A DNA stretch of 64,000 bases from an uncultured Litoreibacter sp. (GTDB lineage: Bacteria; Pseudomonadota; Alphaproteobacteria; Rhodobacterales; Rhodobacteraceae), in NCBI GenBank assembly GCA_947504205.1, contig CANNGL010000001.1, positions 186,001 through 250,000 of the forward strand, given 5' to 3'. The notes beneath the pieces were generated by a model. The model had not been told where the DNA came from, searched no databases, and worked only from the letters and a program-made list of their open reading frames with translations. Positions 55,009-64,000 of this stretch are shown here, one piece after another. How positions within the stretch are numbered: position 1 is the first letter of the stretch; each line of letters starts with the position of its first letter. A program made the translations under genes and the position numbers.

Positions 55009-55311
55009 TCAACGAATTGGGTTGTGGACGGTGACAAGCTTGGTGCCGTCCGGAAAAGTGGCTTCGACCTGCACCTCGTGGATCATCTCTGATACGCCTT
55101 CCATACATTGCTCTCGCGTGATCACTTCGGCCCCGGCTTGCATCATCTCGGAAACCGTCCGCCCGTCGCGGGCACCTTCGACGACCGCGTCGCTGATCAG
55201 GGCAATCGCTTCCGGGTGGTTCAGTTTGACACCTCTGGCCAGACGCTTGCGGGCCACCTCCGCCGCCATAGCGATCAACAATTTGTCGCGCTCCCTTGGG
55301 GTCAGGTTCAT
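55009..55311 (-). CDS. ureA: Urease gamma subunit UreA
   Basis: A 100-residue structural subunit beginning [20 protein letters not shown] and containing [21 protein letters not shown], given in parts, and the terminal VTVHNPIR, all hallmarks of UreA. It follows ureD immediately, so the operon order is ureDABCEFG. Confidence 0.98.
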   Translation of the reverse strand: MNLTPRERDKLLIAMAAEVARKRLARGVKLNHPEAIALISDAVVEGARDGRTVSEMMQAGAEVITREQCMEGVSEMIHEVQVEATFPDGTKLVTVHNPIR

Positions 55312-55312
55312 T

Positions 55313-56224
55313 TCACAATCTCCAGGACGTGGGTAAAGTGTCGGCGCTCAGCCGCTCGATGATGGGGAGAAGAAAGCGGCGCAGCTCAAAGCCATCAGTT
55401 GCCAGCAGTCGCAGCGCCAACACATCGGCCTGCAACAGCGTAGCGCCCCCGGCTTCTGGCAACATTGTGCGCAGGGAGGGCAGGTTGGTTTCTGCATCCG
55501 CTCCCACATATAAAAGATTTGCCATTGCACCGGCATTTTGCGCCGTGGCCAGACCAGCCAATTGCCGGATCAGGTCACCGGAAATGCGAATAGCGTCGCG
55601 ATATAACGGTGCTCCGTCCCGTCGCACCTCCACGTGATCGGCAAATTGAATGTCATGCAAACGTTCGCCCATCGCGGCGCGCCCAAAAATGACGGGCTCG
55701 ACCAAGAGAAGTTTCGCTGTTGGGGCAAGATTGACGCTCAGATGACGGGTCAGGGCCGCACCTTCGAATAAGATCAATTCCTGTGGTAACCAGTAAAGGG
55801 TCGCACCTGCCTCGAGACGCAAATCCGACCGAATATGCGCACAGCGATTTTGTGAGAGATAGGCCCGTTCCGCTGCCTGTGTGGTCATGCAGAGAGAGGC
55901 GCTCGCTCCAACAGTTGCTTTCAGCGAAAGCGCATCTCCGCCAGTCAAACCTCCGGCGGTGTTCAACATGATAGCCTTGAGTTGCGTCTCAGCGACAGGA
56001 AATAGAAGCTTCATGCATCCTGACGTGCGCAACCGCTCAACAACCGTTTTGTTGCCGCGCGCCTTGACAGAAAGCTCAGCCGCGCCTCTGGCTCGAGGAA
56101 CCGGACTTGTGTGTGAAACCGAGTCTTTTGCTATGCGCTTGAGGATGCGACCGTCTCCGAGGCTTCTTGACCCGGCCTGTTTCATCACCAGTGCTGACGG
56201 CAGGCCATTGGAACAGGCAGTCAC
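55313..56224 (-). CDS. ureD: Urease accessory protein UreD (UreH)
   Basis: A 303-residue scaffold that binds apo-urease and UreF/UreG for nickel insertion. The conserved [11 protein letters not shown] near residue 44, [14 protein letters not shown] and [15 protein letters not shown] identify it. The GTG start has GGAGGA nine bases upstream; an ATG at 56185 lacks a ribosome site. It is the first gene of the urease operon. The 200 bases upstream (56225-56424), shared with the divergent SMP-30 gene, should contain its promoter; I see no clear NtrC or other operator there. Confidence 0.95.
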   Translation of the reverse strand: MTACSNGLPSALVMKQAGSRSLGDGRILKRIAKDSVSHTSPVPRARGAAELSVKARGNKTVVERLRTSGCMKLLFPVAETQLKAIMLNTAGGLTGGDALSLKATVGASASLCMTTQAAERAYLSQNRCAHIRSDLRLEAGATLYWLPQELILFEGAALTRHLSVNLAPTAKLLLVEPVIFGRAAMGERLHDIQFADHVEVRRDGAPLYRDAIRISGDLIRQLAGLATAQNAGAMANLLYVGADAETNLPSLRTMLPEAGGATLLQADVLALRLLATDGFELRRFLLPIIERLSADTLPTSWRL

Positions 56225-56424
56225 ACCCGTGAATCCTCCGGCTTCGATGTTGGAAACGGCACTTCTTGAGCAATTTGCTCATTTGTTGGGCGCTTTGGGA
56301 TTTCGGCTTTTGTTCGTCTGGCAGAGGCGGAACACACTCATTCCGACTTGAACATTGCCTATTTTGTCTGCTCAGTGATATTTGAATTTTCAACGTAAGC
56401 GCAGTTTCAGGCAGGATAAAATTC

Positions 56425-57315
56425 ATGAGCCAGTATGACATCGTAGATCCCGCCTTTGGCGAGTATGTCCTTTTCAACTCTCATCTCAAGCAGCTTGCGA
56501 CAGGGTTCGATTGGGTTGAGGGGCCCGTCTGGTTTGGCGACGCCAACTGTCTTCTGTTCTCGGATATTCCAAACAATCGCATCATGCGCTGGTCGCCGGA
56601 TACCGGCATCAGTACCTATCGAGAGCCGTCCAACTTCTCGAATGGTCATACACGCGATCGCCAAGGCCGATTGGTGTCCTGTGAACATGGGGGACGGCGC
56701 GTCACGCGCACCGAGTATGATGGAACGATCACTGTTATTGCTGACGGATTTGACGGCAAACCTCTCAACTCGCCCAATGATGTGGTGGTCAAATCCGATG
56801 GAAGCGTTTGGTTCACCGATCCTCACTATGGTATCAAGACGAATTACGAGGGCCATAAGTCCGAACAGGAATTGCCTTGCAACCTGTATCGCGTGGATCC
56901 CGAAACAGGTGATATGCGCGTGATGGTGGATGACGCGAATTGTCCGAATGGCCTCGCGTTCTCTCCTGATGAAAGCCGCCTATATGTTGCCGATACCGGC
57001 CGTATGTTCAGCGATGACAAAAAGCACATGCGGGTCTTCGATGTGGCCGACGATGGGTCGCTGTCTGGCGGTGATGTTTTTCATGTTGTGTCACCGGGTG
57101 CGTCAGATGGGTTCCGTCTTGATACTGACGGTAATGTCTGGACCTCTGCCGGTGATGGCGTCCACTGCATTTCGCCAGATGGTGATCTTTTGGGGAAGGT
57201 TCTCGTGCCTGAGCTCGTTTCGAACGTTTGTTTTGGCGGACGGGCGAAGCAACAGTTATTTATCACCGCGACCACAAGCGTCTACGTGATCAGCCTCAAC
57301 CGTCAGGGCGTTTAG
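56425..57315 (+). CDS. SMP-30/gluconolactonase-family lactonase
   Basis: A 296-residue six-bladed propeller without signal peptide. The divalent-metal ligands match the SMP-30 pattern: E32 (VEGPVWF), N118 (NSPNDVVV), N175 (CPNGLAFSPDE) and D228 (GASDGF). These enzymes hydrolyse sugar or other lactones. It is a single gene between the urease operon (divergent) and a convergent LysR gene; no sugar dehydrogenase is adjacent, so the lactone is unknown. Confidence 0.88.
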   Translation: MSQYDIVDPAFGEYVLFNSHLKQLATGFDWVEGPVWFGDANCLLFSDIPNNRIMRWSPDTGISTYREPSNFSNGHTRDRQGRLVSCEHGGRRVTRTEYDGTITVIADGFDGKPLNSPNDVVVKSDGSVWFTDPHYGIKTNYEGHKSEQELPCNLYRVDPETGDMRVMVDDANCPNGLAFSPDESRLYVADTGRMFSDDKKHMRVFDVADDGSLSGGDVFHVVSPGASDGFRLDTDGNVWTSAGDGVHCISPDGDLLGKVLVPELVSNVCFGGRAKQQLFITATTSVYVISLNRQGV

Positions 57316-57331
57316 GCCCACACGGCATATA

Positions 57332-58243
57332 TCAGCCTTTGTCTGAGAATGGATCGGCGGGCGTGTTCAGTCGCAGGTGTCGCATGAATGCGCGTGCCGC
57401 CCTCGGAACAGGTCTGATGTCGGAGACAATGAACCTGCTTTGGTACTGAATGGGTGAAACGAAGGGGATGAACGCCAAATCGTCTGATCGATAGTGATAA
57501 AGCGGGAATGGATTGATAACCGTAAGGCCCAATCCCTCTTTCGCCAAATCCGCTGCGGCGAACGAGGTAGATACCTCCGCTATGATCTGAGGATCGCTAC
57601 GGGTCTGATGCATAAGGCGTTCCAACTGACCCCTCCGCGCATGACGATGGGTTAGCGCAATCATTCGTTCGCCGTCCAGATCTTCCGGACGCACCTCGTG
57701 CCGATCAGAAAGCGGGTGGTTCTGCGCCATGACGCAAACGGCTTGCGACTTTCGGTAGGGCAGCATCTTGATGCCGACACGGCTTTGCTCGACCCCGGTA
57801 ATGCCCAAATCAAACCGATCATCGAGGATGCCGCGAACCACCTCGTCCGAGGTGTTCACCTCGAAGCTCACAAAGAAATTAGGGTTCATTGTCAGAAAGC
57901 TGTTGATCTGATGCACAAGAAACCTGTGCGCATAGGTCGGGGGTGCAATCAGGCGCAAAGTTTCCTGAACTGGCTCTGCGGGGCCATCGATCCGATCAAG
58001 TGCGTCGAAGAGTGGGTCCAGTCTACGATTTAAGCGCACGGCTTCTTGCGTGGGGCGCAATCGTCCGGCTTCACGTTCAAACAGGGCTGAGCCCATGCGA
58101 TCTTCTAGATTGCCAATAGACCGGCTGATTGCGGATTGTGAGACGCCCAATTGTCGTGCGGCCCCCGTGGTGGTGCCGGATTGCATGAGCGCTCGCAACG
58201 CTTGGTACTCTGGTATCGAATGCCAATTCTTTGGTTTAACCAC
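57332..58243 (-). CDS. LysR-family regulator of the dipeptidase/peptide transporter locus
   Basis: A 303-residue LysR protein with a helix-turn-helix in about residues 10-65 (ALRALMQSGTTTGAARQLG, then SQSAISRSIGNLEDRMG) and a LysR substrate-binding domain (about 90-290). It starts with GTG. It is divergent from the M19 dipeptidase gene across about 118 bases carrying a T-N11-A box, which makes control of that operon likely. Confidence 0.87.
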   Translation of the reverse strand: MVKPKNWHSIPEYQALRALMQSGTTTGAARQLGVSQSAISRSIGNLEDRMGSALFEREAGRLRPTQEAVRLNRRLDPLFDALDRIDGPAEPVQETLRLIAPPTYAHRFLVHQINSFLTMNPNFFVSFEVNTSDEVVRGILDDRFDLGITGVEQSRVGIKMLPYRKSQAVCVMAQNHPLSDRHEVRPEDLDGERMIALTHRHARRGQLERLMHQTRSDPQIIAEVSTSFAAADLAKEGLGLTVINPFPLYHYRSDDLAFIPFVSPIQYQSRFIVSDIRPVPRAARAFMRHLRLNTPADPFSDKG

Positions 58244-58274
58244 CTGATGCCAATCCCGTTTATCAACTAGAGCA

Positions 58275-58289
58275 ATGAGTAAAACTCAT
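58275..58289. promoter_or_regulatory. LysR-type box ATGAGT-AAA-ACTCAT
   Basis: A perfect inverted repeat with a three-base centre that contains a T-N11-A LysR motif (T58276 to A58288). It is 32 bases from the LysR start and 73 bases from the dipeptidase TTG start. Probably the recognition site of the divergent LysR protein. Confidence 0.5.
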
Positions 58290-58361
58290 AGCATTTAACC
58301 TAACCAATGAAAAAGACTTTTGGTTAACTCGGATAAGAAGACGATTCCTGGGGGATGGTAT

Positions 58362-59420
58362 TTGTCCGAGACCACACCACTCATATTCGATGGCCATAAC
58401 GATGTTTTGCTCAAGCTCTATCGTGCCGGTGGTATGTCGCAGGTTGAGACCTTTATCAGCGGTCGCCAGGGTGCAGTTGACTTGCCCAAGGCGAAACAGG
58501 GTGGTTTCGGCGGTGGGTTCTTCGCAGTTTACGTCCCATCGCCTACAGATCTGGAGTTTAAATTCCAGGAAATGACCAAGGACAGCTACGACCTGCCACT
58601 TCCCGATGCGATTGATTGGGAAGACGCGGTGTCTGTGGCGACGACACAGATTGCAATCCTGTTTGAGCTGGAACGCCGCGACGCGTTGCGCGTGGTTCGG
58701 ACAGCAGCAGACCTTAAGCACAGCCTTGATGCCGGCAAGCTCGCGGCCATCTTCCATATCGAGGGGGCCGAGGCGATCGATCCTGACCTGCATGTGCTCG
58801 ATGTCCTCTATCAAGCAGGTCTGCGATCTCTGGGGCCGGTCTGGAGCCGCCCCACGGCATTTGGTCACGGTGTTCCGTTCCGATATCCGGCATCTCCCGA
58901 CATTGGGGCAGGGTTGACCGACCACGGAATCCAACTCGTTAAGCGCTGCAGCGAGCTTGGCATCATGGTTGACCTTTCGCATCTGAATGAGGCAGGGTTC
59001 TGGGATGTTGCCCGATATTCAGACAAACCTTTGGTCGCGACCCACTCCAACGCGCATTCCATCTGTCCTCATTCCAGAAATCTGACCGACGATCAGCTTC
59101 GTGCGATTGCGCAGAGCGATGGAATGGTTGGAATAAATTTCGCAGTCGCTTTCTTACGGGAAGACGGCAAGATGCTGGCAGATGTGCCTTTGACCCAAAT
59201 GATGAAACATCTTGATCATCTGATGGGTGTCCTTGGAGAGGATCGGGTCGGTCTGGGGTCCGACTATGACGGAGCAGTGGTTCCGGAAGATCTGACGACG
59301 CTCGCAGATTTGCCGAAACTGAGACAAGCAATGGCAGAGCACGGATATGATGAGCCCCTCATCAGAAAACTGTGCCACGAAAACTGGTTGCGTGTGCTGG
59401 AAAAGACCTGGGGGTCCTGA
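58362..59420 (+). CDS. Membrane-dipeptidase-type (M19) dipeptidase
   Basis: A 352-residue dizinc peptidase of the renal dipeptidase family. Landmarks are DGHNDVLL (H-x-D zinc ligands), HIEGAEAI with the bridging glutamate, THSNAHSICPHSRNLTD and GLGSDYDGAV. No signal peptide, so it should act in the cytoplasm on imported dipeptides, including those with a D-residue. The start is TTG, six bases after GGGGGA; a second TTG 42 bases upstream is a weaker option. The peptide ABC transporter genes follow, consistent with an import-and-cleave unit. Confidence 0.88.
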   Translation: MSETTPLIFDGHNDVLLKLYRAGGMSQVETFISGRQGAVDLPKAKQGGFGGGFFAVYVPSPTDLEFKFQEMTKDSYDLPLPDAIDWEDAVSVATTQIAILFELERRDALRVVRTAADLKHSLDAGKLAAIFHIEGAEAIDPDLHVLDVLYQAGLRSLGPVWSRPTAFGHGVPFRYPASPDIGAGLTDHGIQLVKRCSELGIMVDLSHLNEAGFWDVARYSDKPLVATHSNAHSICPHSRNLTDDQLRAIAQSDGMVGINFAVAFLREDGKMLADVPLTQMMKHLDHLMGVLGEDRVGLGSDYDGAVVPEDLTTLADLPKLRQAMAEHGYDEPLIRKLCHENWLRVLEKTWGS

Positions 59421-59466
59421 TCAGCCCGGCGACTGACAATGACTACCAATAGGAGAGGTATAACAA

Positions 59467-61068
59467 ATGAATGCTATGAACAGACTTTTGACAAGCGCGG
59501 CGCTCGGGCTTGCGATTGGTGTGACCGGGGTCGCAGCGAGCTTCGCGGAAACACCGGCCAATATGCTGGTTATCGCGAACCGTATCGATGACGTCACCAC
59601 GCTGGACCCTGCAGAAAGTTTCGAATTTGCGGGCTCCGATATCAGTCGCAACATCTATCAGAAACTGGTCAATTTTGACCCCAGCGATCTCGATGCCGGG
59701 TATCAGCCTGAAATTGCAGAAAGCTGGGAAGTTTCCAACGATGGCCAGACCATTACCTTTACGATCCGTGACGGGCTGACGTTTCATTCTGGCAACCCTG
59801 TGACAGCAGCGGATGTCGAGTTCTCCCTGCGCCGGGCCGTGGTGCTCAACAAAACGCCATCCTTCATCCTGACGCAGTTCGGCTTCACCGCAGATAATGT
59901 GGGTGAAACCATCGTTGCTGACGGCAACACTGTGACGATCACAACAGACAAGCCATACGCGACGTCCTTTGTTTTGAACTGCCTGACCTCCACCATCGGT
60001 GGTGTCGTTGACATGCAGACCGTTATGGCCAACGAAGTTGACGGCGACATGGGCAATGAGTGGTTGAAGACCAATTCAGCCGGGTCGGGCGCTTACAAAC
60101 TGGTAAGCTGGAAGCCGAATGAAAGCGTAACGCTTCAATCCAATCCCGACTTCTATCTTGGTGCACCGGCGATGGAGCGCGTCATCGTGCGTCACGTCAC
60201 CGAAAGTGCCTCGCAACGGCTGTTGCTGGAACGCGGCGATATCGATATCGCGCGCGATCTCAACCCCGAAGATATCGCGGGTGCCCGTGACGCGGATGGT
60301 GTGACGATCCATGATGAGCTGCGTGGGCGGTTGATGTATCTCGCGTTCAACCAGAAGCATCCTGAACTGTCGAAGCCCGAAGTGCGTCAGGCCATGAAGT
60401 ACCTGGTCGATTATGAAGGCATGCAAAACAGCTTCCTGAACGGTCAATACACCATTCATCAGAACTTCCTGCCACGTACCTTCCTAGGCGCGGTTGATGA
60501 AAACCCGTTCAGCCTGAATGTCGAGAAGGCGAAAGAGTTGCTGGCGGCAGCGGGTGTGCCTGAAGGGCTCGAGATCGAAGCGGGCGTGCGCGAAGCACAG
60601 GAACGCATCGAGATTGCACAGACCTATCAGAACGCCCTGGCGCAGGTCGGTATCAAGCTCAACATCACGGTTGGTACGGCCAAACAGATCCTTGCGCGCT
60701 ACCGCGCCCGGGAACTGGATGTCTATATCGGCGCTTGGGGGCCTGACTATCCTGACCCACATACAAATGCCGGTACATTTGCTTTCAATCCGGACAATTC
60801 GGACGAAGCGAATGCGACGGGTCTGCTGGCCTGGCGCAACAGCTGGGACACCGGTGGTCTGACCGAAAAGGTCTCTGCGGCCGTGGTGGAGAACGACCGA
60901 GATATCCGTCAGCAAATGTACTCGGACATTCAGGCGACGTTCCGCGATACCTCTCCTTTCGCGGTGATGTTCCAGAAGATCGAGCAGGCGGCTATGCGTG
61001 ACAATGTTGCGAACGTCAATCTCGGTGGTGCAACCACCGCTGTGTCTTACTGGCCAATCACCAAGTAA
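59467..61068 (+). CDS. Peptide-type ABC transporter binding protein (family 5, DppA-like)
   Basis: A 533-residue periplasmic receptor with signal peptide (cleavage SFA before ETPAN). Its SBP_bac_5 features include RIDDVTTLDPAESFEF at the mature N-terminus, DGLTFHSGNPVTAADVEFS and the C-terminal lobe with YIGAWGPDYPDPHT. AGGAGAGG precedes the ATG. Members bind di- and oligopeptides or other compounds such as haem and opines. The adjacent dipeptidase favours dipeptides. Confidence 0.9.
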   Translation: MNAMNRLLTSAALGLAIGVTGVAASFAETPANMLVIANRIDDVTTLDPAESFEFAGSDISRNIYQKLVNFDPSDLDAGYQPEIAESWEVSNDGQTITFTIRDGLTFHSGNPVTAADVEFSLRRAVVLNKTPSFILTQFGFTADNVGETIVADGNTVTITTDKPYATSFVLNCLTSTIGGVVDMQTVMANEVDGDMGNEWLKTNSAGSGAYKLVSWKPNESVTLQSNPDFYLGAPAMERVIVRHVTESASQRLLLERGDIDIARDLNPEDIAGARDADGVTIHDELRGRLMYLAFNQKHPELSKPEVRQAMKYLVDYEGMQNSFLNGQYTIHQNFLPRTFLGAVDENPFSLNVEKAKELLAAAGVPEGLEIEAGVREAQERIEIAQTYQNALAQVGIKLNITVGTAKQILARYRARELDVYIGAWGPDYPDPHTNAGTFAFNPDNSDEANATGLLAWRNSWDTGGLTEKVSAAVVENDRDIRQQMYSDIQATFRDTSPFAVMFQKIEQAAMRDNVANVNLGGATTAVSYWPITK

Positions 61069-62126
61069 TGGCACTGACCGATGGGACTGAGCAGAGGCGC
61101 CCCCGTGCGCCTCTCGCTCCTTGGTTGAAAGGCTCGCTTCTGACGCTCGGCTCGATTGCCGTGACGATGCTGGGCCTTTTATTTGTAACCTTCATTATTG
61201 GGCGCGTCATGCCGATTGACCCTGTGCTTGCCATTGTGGGCGAGCGCGCGTCGCAATCGACCTATGATGCGGTTTACGAACAACTGGGCCTCGATAAGCC
61301 CTTGCTCGTGCAATTTTTCTATTACCTGACGGATGTCATGCGGGGCGATTTTGGTATGTCCTTGCTCAACGCGCGTCCTGTCTCCGAAGACATCGCGCGG
61401 GTCTTCCCGGCGACCTTGGAGCTGGCCACGATGGGCGTTTTCATGGGCATTGTTCTGGGTGTGCCCTTGGGCGTAATTGCGGCCGTGCGCCGTGGCTCAT
61501 GGATCGACCAAGTGGCGCGGGTTGTGGCGCTGGTCGGATACTCCATGCCTATATTCTGGCTCGGCCTGATGGGACTTTTGATATTCTACGGAATTCTGGG
61601 CTGGGTCGGAGGACCCGGACGCCTCGATATCTTCTATGAAGATATTGTTCCCGCGCGCACCGGCATGATCCTTGTCGACAGCGCGTTGGCCGGGGACTGG
61701 AGCGTTTTCAAGAATGCGTTTTCGCATATTATTCTCCCAGCCTCGCTGCTTGGATATTATTCGCTGGCCTATATCAGCCGGATGACCCGCAGCTTCATGT
61801 TGGAGCAACTCAGTGCAGAATACGTCACCACCGCGCGCGTCAAAGGCATGTCGGAGCGGGCGGTGATCTGGCGACACGCATTCAAGAACATCCGCGTGCA
61901 GCTCATCACCGTGATCGCGCTGAGTTACGCCAACCTTCTCGAAGGCTCTGTGCTGACCGAAATCATTTTTAGCTGGCCGGGCATCGGCAGCTACATCACG
62001 ACAGCACTGCTAAGTGCGGACATGAATGCGGTTCTTGGCGGCACTGTCGTCGTGGGACTGATCTTCATATGTCTCAATATCTTTTCCGACCTGCTCTACC
62101 GGGTCTTCGATCCGAGGTCGAAATGA
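61068..62126 (+). CDS. Peptide-type ABC transporter permease (DppB-like)
   Basis: A 352-residue permease with an N-terminal span, the family segment RVMPIDPVLAIVGERAS, and an EAA-type loop RVKGMSERAVIWRHAFKN. It overlaps the receptor stop by one base (TAATG). An insertion between helices (about residues 180-215, GGPGRLDIFYEDIVPARTG) is common in this subfamily. It pairs with the DppC-like subunit. Confidence 0.9.
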   Translation: MALTDGTEQRRPRAPLAPWLKGSLLTLGSIAVTMLGLLFVTFIIGRVMPIDPVLAIVGERASQSTYDAVYEQLGLDKPLLVQFFYYLTDVMRGDFGMSLLNARPVSEDIARVFPATLELATMGVFMGIVLGVPLGVIAAVRRGSWIDQVARVVALVGYSMPIFWLGLMGLLIFYGILGWVGGPGRLDIFYEDIVPARTGMILVDSALAGDWSVFKNAFSHIILPASLLGYYSLAYISRMTRSFMLEQLSAEYVTTARVKGMSERAVIWRHAFKNIRVQLITVIALSYANLLEGSVLTEIIFSWPGIGSYITTALLSADMNAVLGGTVVVGLIFICLNIFSDLLYRVFDPRSK

Positions 62127-63034
62127 GCGAAGTTACTCTCAGACAATGGCTGCTCAGCGATGCTCCGACATCGCGCAGGCATGCACGGCTGGCAAGCCTC
62201 TATAAAGGGTGGCTGTCCTTCCGTTCAAACACTATGGCGATGTTTGGTCTTGGCATTCTCGTCTTCCTTCTGCTCGTGGCCGCGTTTGCCCCGTTGCTGG
62301 CACCATATGATCCCTTCGCCCAAAGCCTGAGCAACAGGCTGCAACCAATCGGGGTTGAGGGGCATCTTCTGGGAACTGACAGCTTGGGCCGCGATATCCT
62401 GAGCCGGTTGATCTACGGCTCACGCATCACGCTTTATATCGTGGCACTTGTGGCGCTGATTGCGCCCGTGGCGGGCCTTCTGGTTGGGACGGTCGCGGGC
62501 TATGTCGGTGGCTGGACCGACACGATCCTGATGCGGATCACCGACATCTTTCTGGCCTTTCCACGCTTGGTTCTCGCGCTGGCCTTTGTCGCGGCGCTGG
62601 GTGCGGGGATAGAGAACGCAGTCTTGGCGATTTCTCTGACCGCCTGGCCGCCCTATGCACGGATTGCACGTGCAGAGACGCTGACTATTCGGTCGTCTGA
62701 TTATATCAGTGCCATTCGCCTTCAAGGGGCCGGTGCGCTTCGGATCATCACCAAACATATCTGGCCGCTCTGCGTGTCTTCACTGATCGTGCGGGTCACG
62801 CTGGATATGGCGGGTATCATTCTGGCCGCAGCCGGTCTTGGGTTTTTGGGTCTCGGGGCGCAACCTCCCAGCCCGGAATGGGGTGCGATGATTTCAGAAG
62901 GTCGCCGCTTCATCCTCGATCACTGGTGGGTCGCGACAGTGCCTGGACTTGCCATCTTCACCGTCTCGCTCGCATTTAATTTGTTGGGGGATGGCTTGCG
63001 AGATGTCCTCGACCCAAAGGATAGCGGCCAATGA
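62123..63034 (+). CDS. Peptide-type ABC transporter permease (DppC-like)
   Basis: A 303-residue permease. The DppC N-terminal OppC_N region (FRSNTMAMFGLGILVFL) is followed by FAPLLAPYDPF, HLLGTDSLGRDILSRLIYG and the EAA loop AIRLQGAGALRIITKHIWP. The start overlaps the DppB-like stop by ATGA, and its own stop overlaps the ATPase start the same way. Forms the channel with the DppB-like subunit. Confidence 0.92.
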   Translation: MSEVTLRQWLLSDAPTSRRHARLASLYKGWLSFRSNTMAMFGLGILVFLLLVAAFAPLLAPYDPFAQSLSNRLQPIGVEGHLLGTDSLGRDILSRLIYGSRITLYIVALVALIAPVAGLLVGTVAGYVGGWTDTILMRITDIFLAFPRLVLALAFVAALGAGIENAVLAISLTAWPPYARIARAETLTIRSSDYISAIRLQGAGALRIITKHIWPLCVSSLIVRVTLDMAGIILAAAGLGFLGLGAQPPSPEWGAMISEGRRFILDHWWVATVPGLAIFTVSLAFNLLGDGLRDVLDPKDSGQ

Positions 63035-63885
63035 ACATGTTAGAGGTCGAAAATCTCTGGGTTAAATTCCCGACACGGCAAGGCATCTTTGATGCGGTCC
63101 GGGGTGTTTCCTTCACCCTTGGCAAGGAGCGTCTGGGTATCGTTGGCGAAAGTGGGTCTGGCAAATCCATGACCGGCAGGGCGATCCTTCAACTGATCCG
63201 GCCGCCGGGTATTGTCGAGGCGGATTACATCAAACTGGAGGGGCAAAACCTGCTGGACTTTAGCGAGCCGCAAATGCGGGAGGTGCGCGGTCAAAGGATC
63301 TCCATGGTGATGCAGGACCCGAAGTTTTCGCTAAACCCAGTCATGACCGTTGGCGAGCAAATCATGGAAGCCTATCTGCTTCACAACAACACATCGAAAG
63401 CGCAGGCACGTGCCAAGTCCATCGCGATGCTGGAGGCCGTGTCCATCCGCGATCCAGAGCGTGTCATGCGCGCCTATCCACACGAGGTTTCAGGTGGCAT
63501 GGGACAGCGCATCATGATTGCGATGATGCTGATCCCGGACCCGCAAATCCTGATCGCGGATGAGCCAACATCCGCGCTGGATGTCTCCGTCCAGCGTCAG
63601 GTGCTCGATATAATGGATGCTCTAGTGAAGGAGCGGGGGATGGGTCTGATTTTTATCAGCCACGATCTCAATCTTGTCTCGGAGTTCTGTGACCGCGTCC
63701 TGATCATGTATGCTGGACGCGTGGTTGAGGTCTGCGACGCCGACAAACTGCATGAAGCCTCACATCCTTATACGCGGGGCCTGCTGAATTCATTGCCGCG
63801 ACTGGATCAGCCCCGCAAACACCTTGAGGTGCTGCAACGCGATCCCAAGTGGTCAGAAGCGCCCAGCGTCGGAGGCCACTCATGA
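63031..63885 (+). CDS. Peptide-type ABC transporter ATPase (DppD-like)
   Basis: A 284-residue ATPase: Walker A GESGSGKSMTG, Q-loop MVMQDPKFSL, signature VSGGMGQRIMIAMM, Walker B ILIADEPTSALD and the switch histidine in FISHDLN. It is shorter than classical DppD (about 325) and, from the visible C-terminal part, lacks the cysteine-rich iron-sulphur tail of that family. ATGA overlaps join it to both neighbours. Confidence 0.9.
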   Translation: MNMLEVENLWVKFPTRQGIFDAVRGVSFTLGKERLGIVGESGSGKSMTGRAILQLIRPPGIVEADYIKLEGQNLLDFSEPQMREVRGQRISMVMQDPKFSLNPVMTVGEQIMEAYLLHNNTSKAQARAKSIAMLEAVSIRDPERVMRAYPHEVSGGMGQRIMIAMMLIPDPQILIADEPTSALDVSVQRQVLDIMDALVKERGMGLIFISHDLNLVSEFCDRVLIMYAGRVVEVCDADKLHEASHPYTRGLLNSLPRLDQPRKHLEVLQRDPKWSEAPSVGGHS

Positions 63886-64000
63886 GCATGATTGAGATTG
63901 GAAATCTGGACGTCTGGTTCGGCGATGGTCATGACCGGGTCGATGCGGTCAGGCAGGCCTCCTTTTCGGTAGCTGAAGGCGAAAGTTTCGGCTTGGTCGG
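63882..64000 (+). CDS. Peptide-type ABC transporter ATPase (DppF-like), N-terminal fragment
   Basis: Only the first 39 residues are inside the window. They read as an ABC ATPase start: MIEIGNLDVWFG, then VDAVRQASFSVAEGESFGLVG, which leads directly into a Walker A loop. It overlaps the DppD-like stop by ATGA; an ATG two codons later is an alternative start. It would complete the DppABCDF set. Confidence 0.88.
   Translation, partial: MSMIEIGNLDVWFGDGHDRVDAVRQASFSVAEGESFGLV

Overview
This 64 kb window looks like chromosome of a marine alphaproteobacterium, most likely a roseobacter-type Rhodobacteraceae. The signs are many periplasmic-binding-protein transporters (ABC, TRAP, BCCT), ATGA-coupled operons, strong GGAGG ribosome sites, and catabolic gene sets typical of that group, such as TmpAB-like phosphonate oxygenases, EutBC-like proteins and BKACE. 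This assignment is an inference from gene content; no 16S or other phylogenetic marker is present. I saw no rRNA, tRNA, insertion sequence, prophage or CRISPR array. The coding strand alternates in compact functional blocks, and only one stretch over 300 bases lacks a convincing gene.

Layout. (1) 1-3939: a GntR-type regulator (cut by the window edge) and a DapA-family aldolase, divergent from a PhyH-type dioxygenase, a second DapA-family protein and a six-bladed NHL protein with a complete PAL (peptidyl-hydroxyglycine lyase) active-site pattern. (2) 3948-10310: a membrane-anchored AraC regulator, a small membrane protein, an alpha/beta hydrolase, a MipA/OmpV outer-membrane protein, a class D beta-lactamase and a TcuA-like flavoprotein. 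(3) 10654-19653: a phosphonate-type ABC transporter, TmpA-like and TmpB-like oxygenases, a LysR regulator and a BCCT carrier, together a candidate route from trimethylammonio-ethylphosphonate to glycine betaine and phosphate. (4) 19731-29899: EutB/EutC-like enzymes divergent from an aminotransferase, a DauR-like regulator and hydantoinase/oxoprolinase subunits A and B, then a cupin, an amine-oxidase-like flavoprotein and a TetR regulator. (5) 29985-36338: a small DUF1127-like protein, a LysR regulator, a GFA protein and a complete Liv-type ABC transporter. (6) 36354-46142: a BKACE enzyme and RpiR regulator divergent from an N-formylglutamate amidohydrolase-like protein, a TRAP transporter, a glutamine-synthetase-like ligase, an aldehyde dehydrogenase and an iron alcohol dehydrogenase. 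This reads as a gamma-glutamylation route for an amine or amino alcohol. (7) 46177-51229: a TetR-controlled RND efflux pair. (8) 51235-56224: a complete urease operon ureDABCEFG. (9) 56425-64000: an SMP-30 lactonase, then a LysR regulator divergent from an M19 dipeptidase and a Dpp-type peptide ABC transporter that runs off the window.

Taken together the region is a string of scavenging modules for nitrogen- and phosphorus-containing small molecules (phosphonates, amines, cyclic amides, urea, dipeptides), each with its own importer or regulator. The best candidates for undescribed chemistry are the PhyH/PAL-like/DapA block at the left end and the TRAP/gamma-glutamyl-ligase block in the middle. 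Several regulator-gene intergenic spaces carry clean palindromes or spaced repeats that are probable operators. All functions are read from sequence motifs and context; no database search was run.
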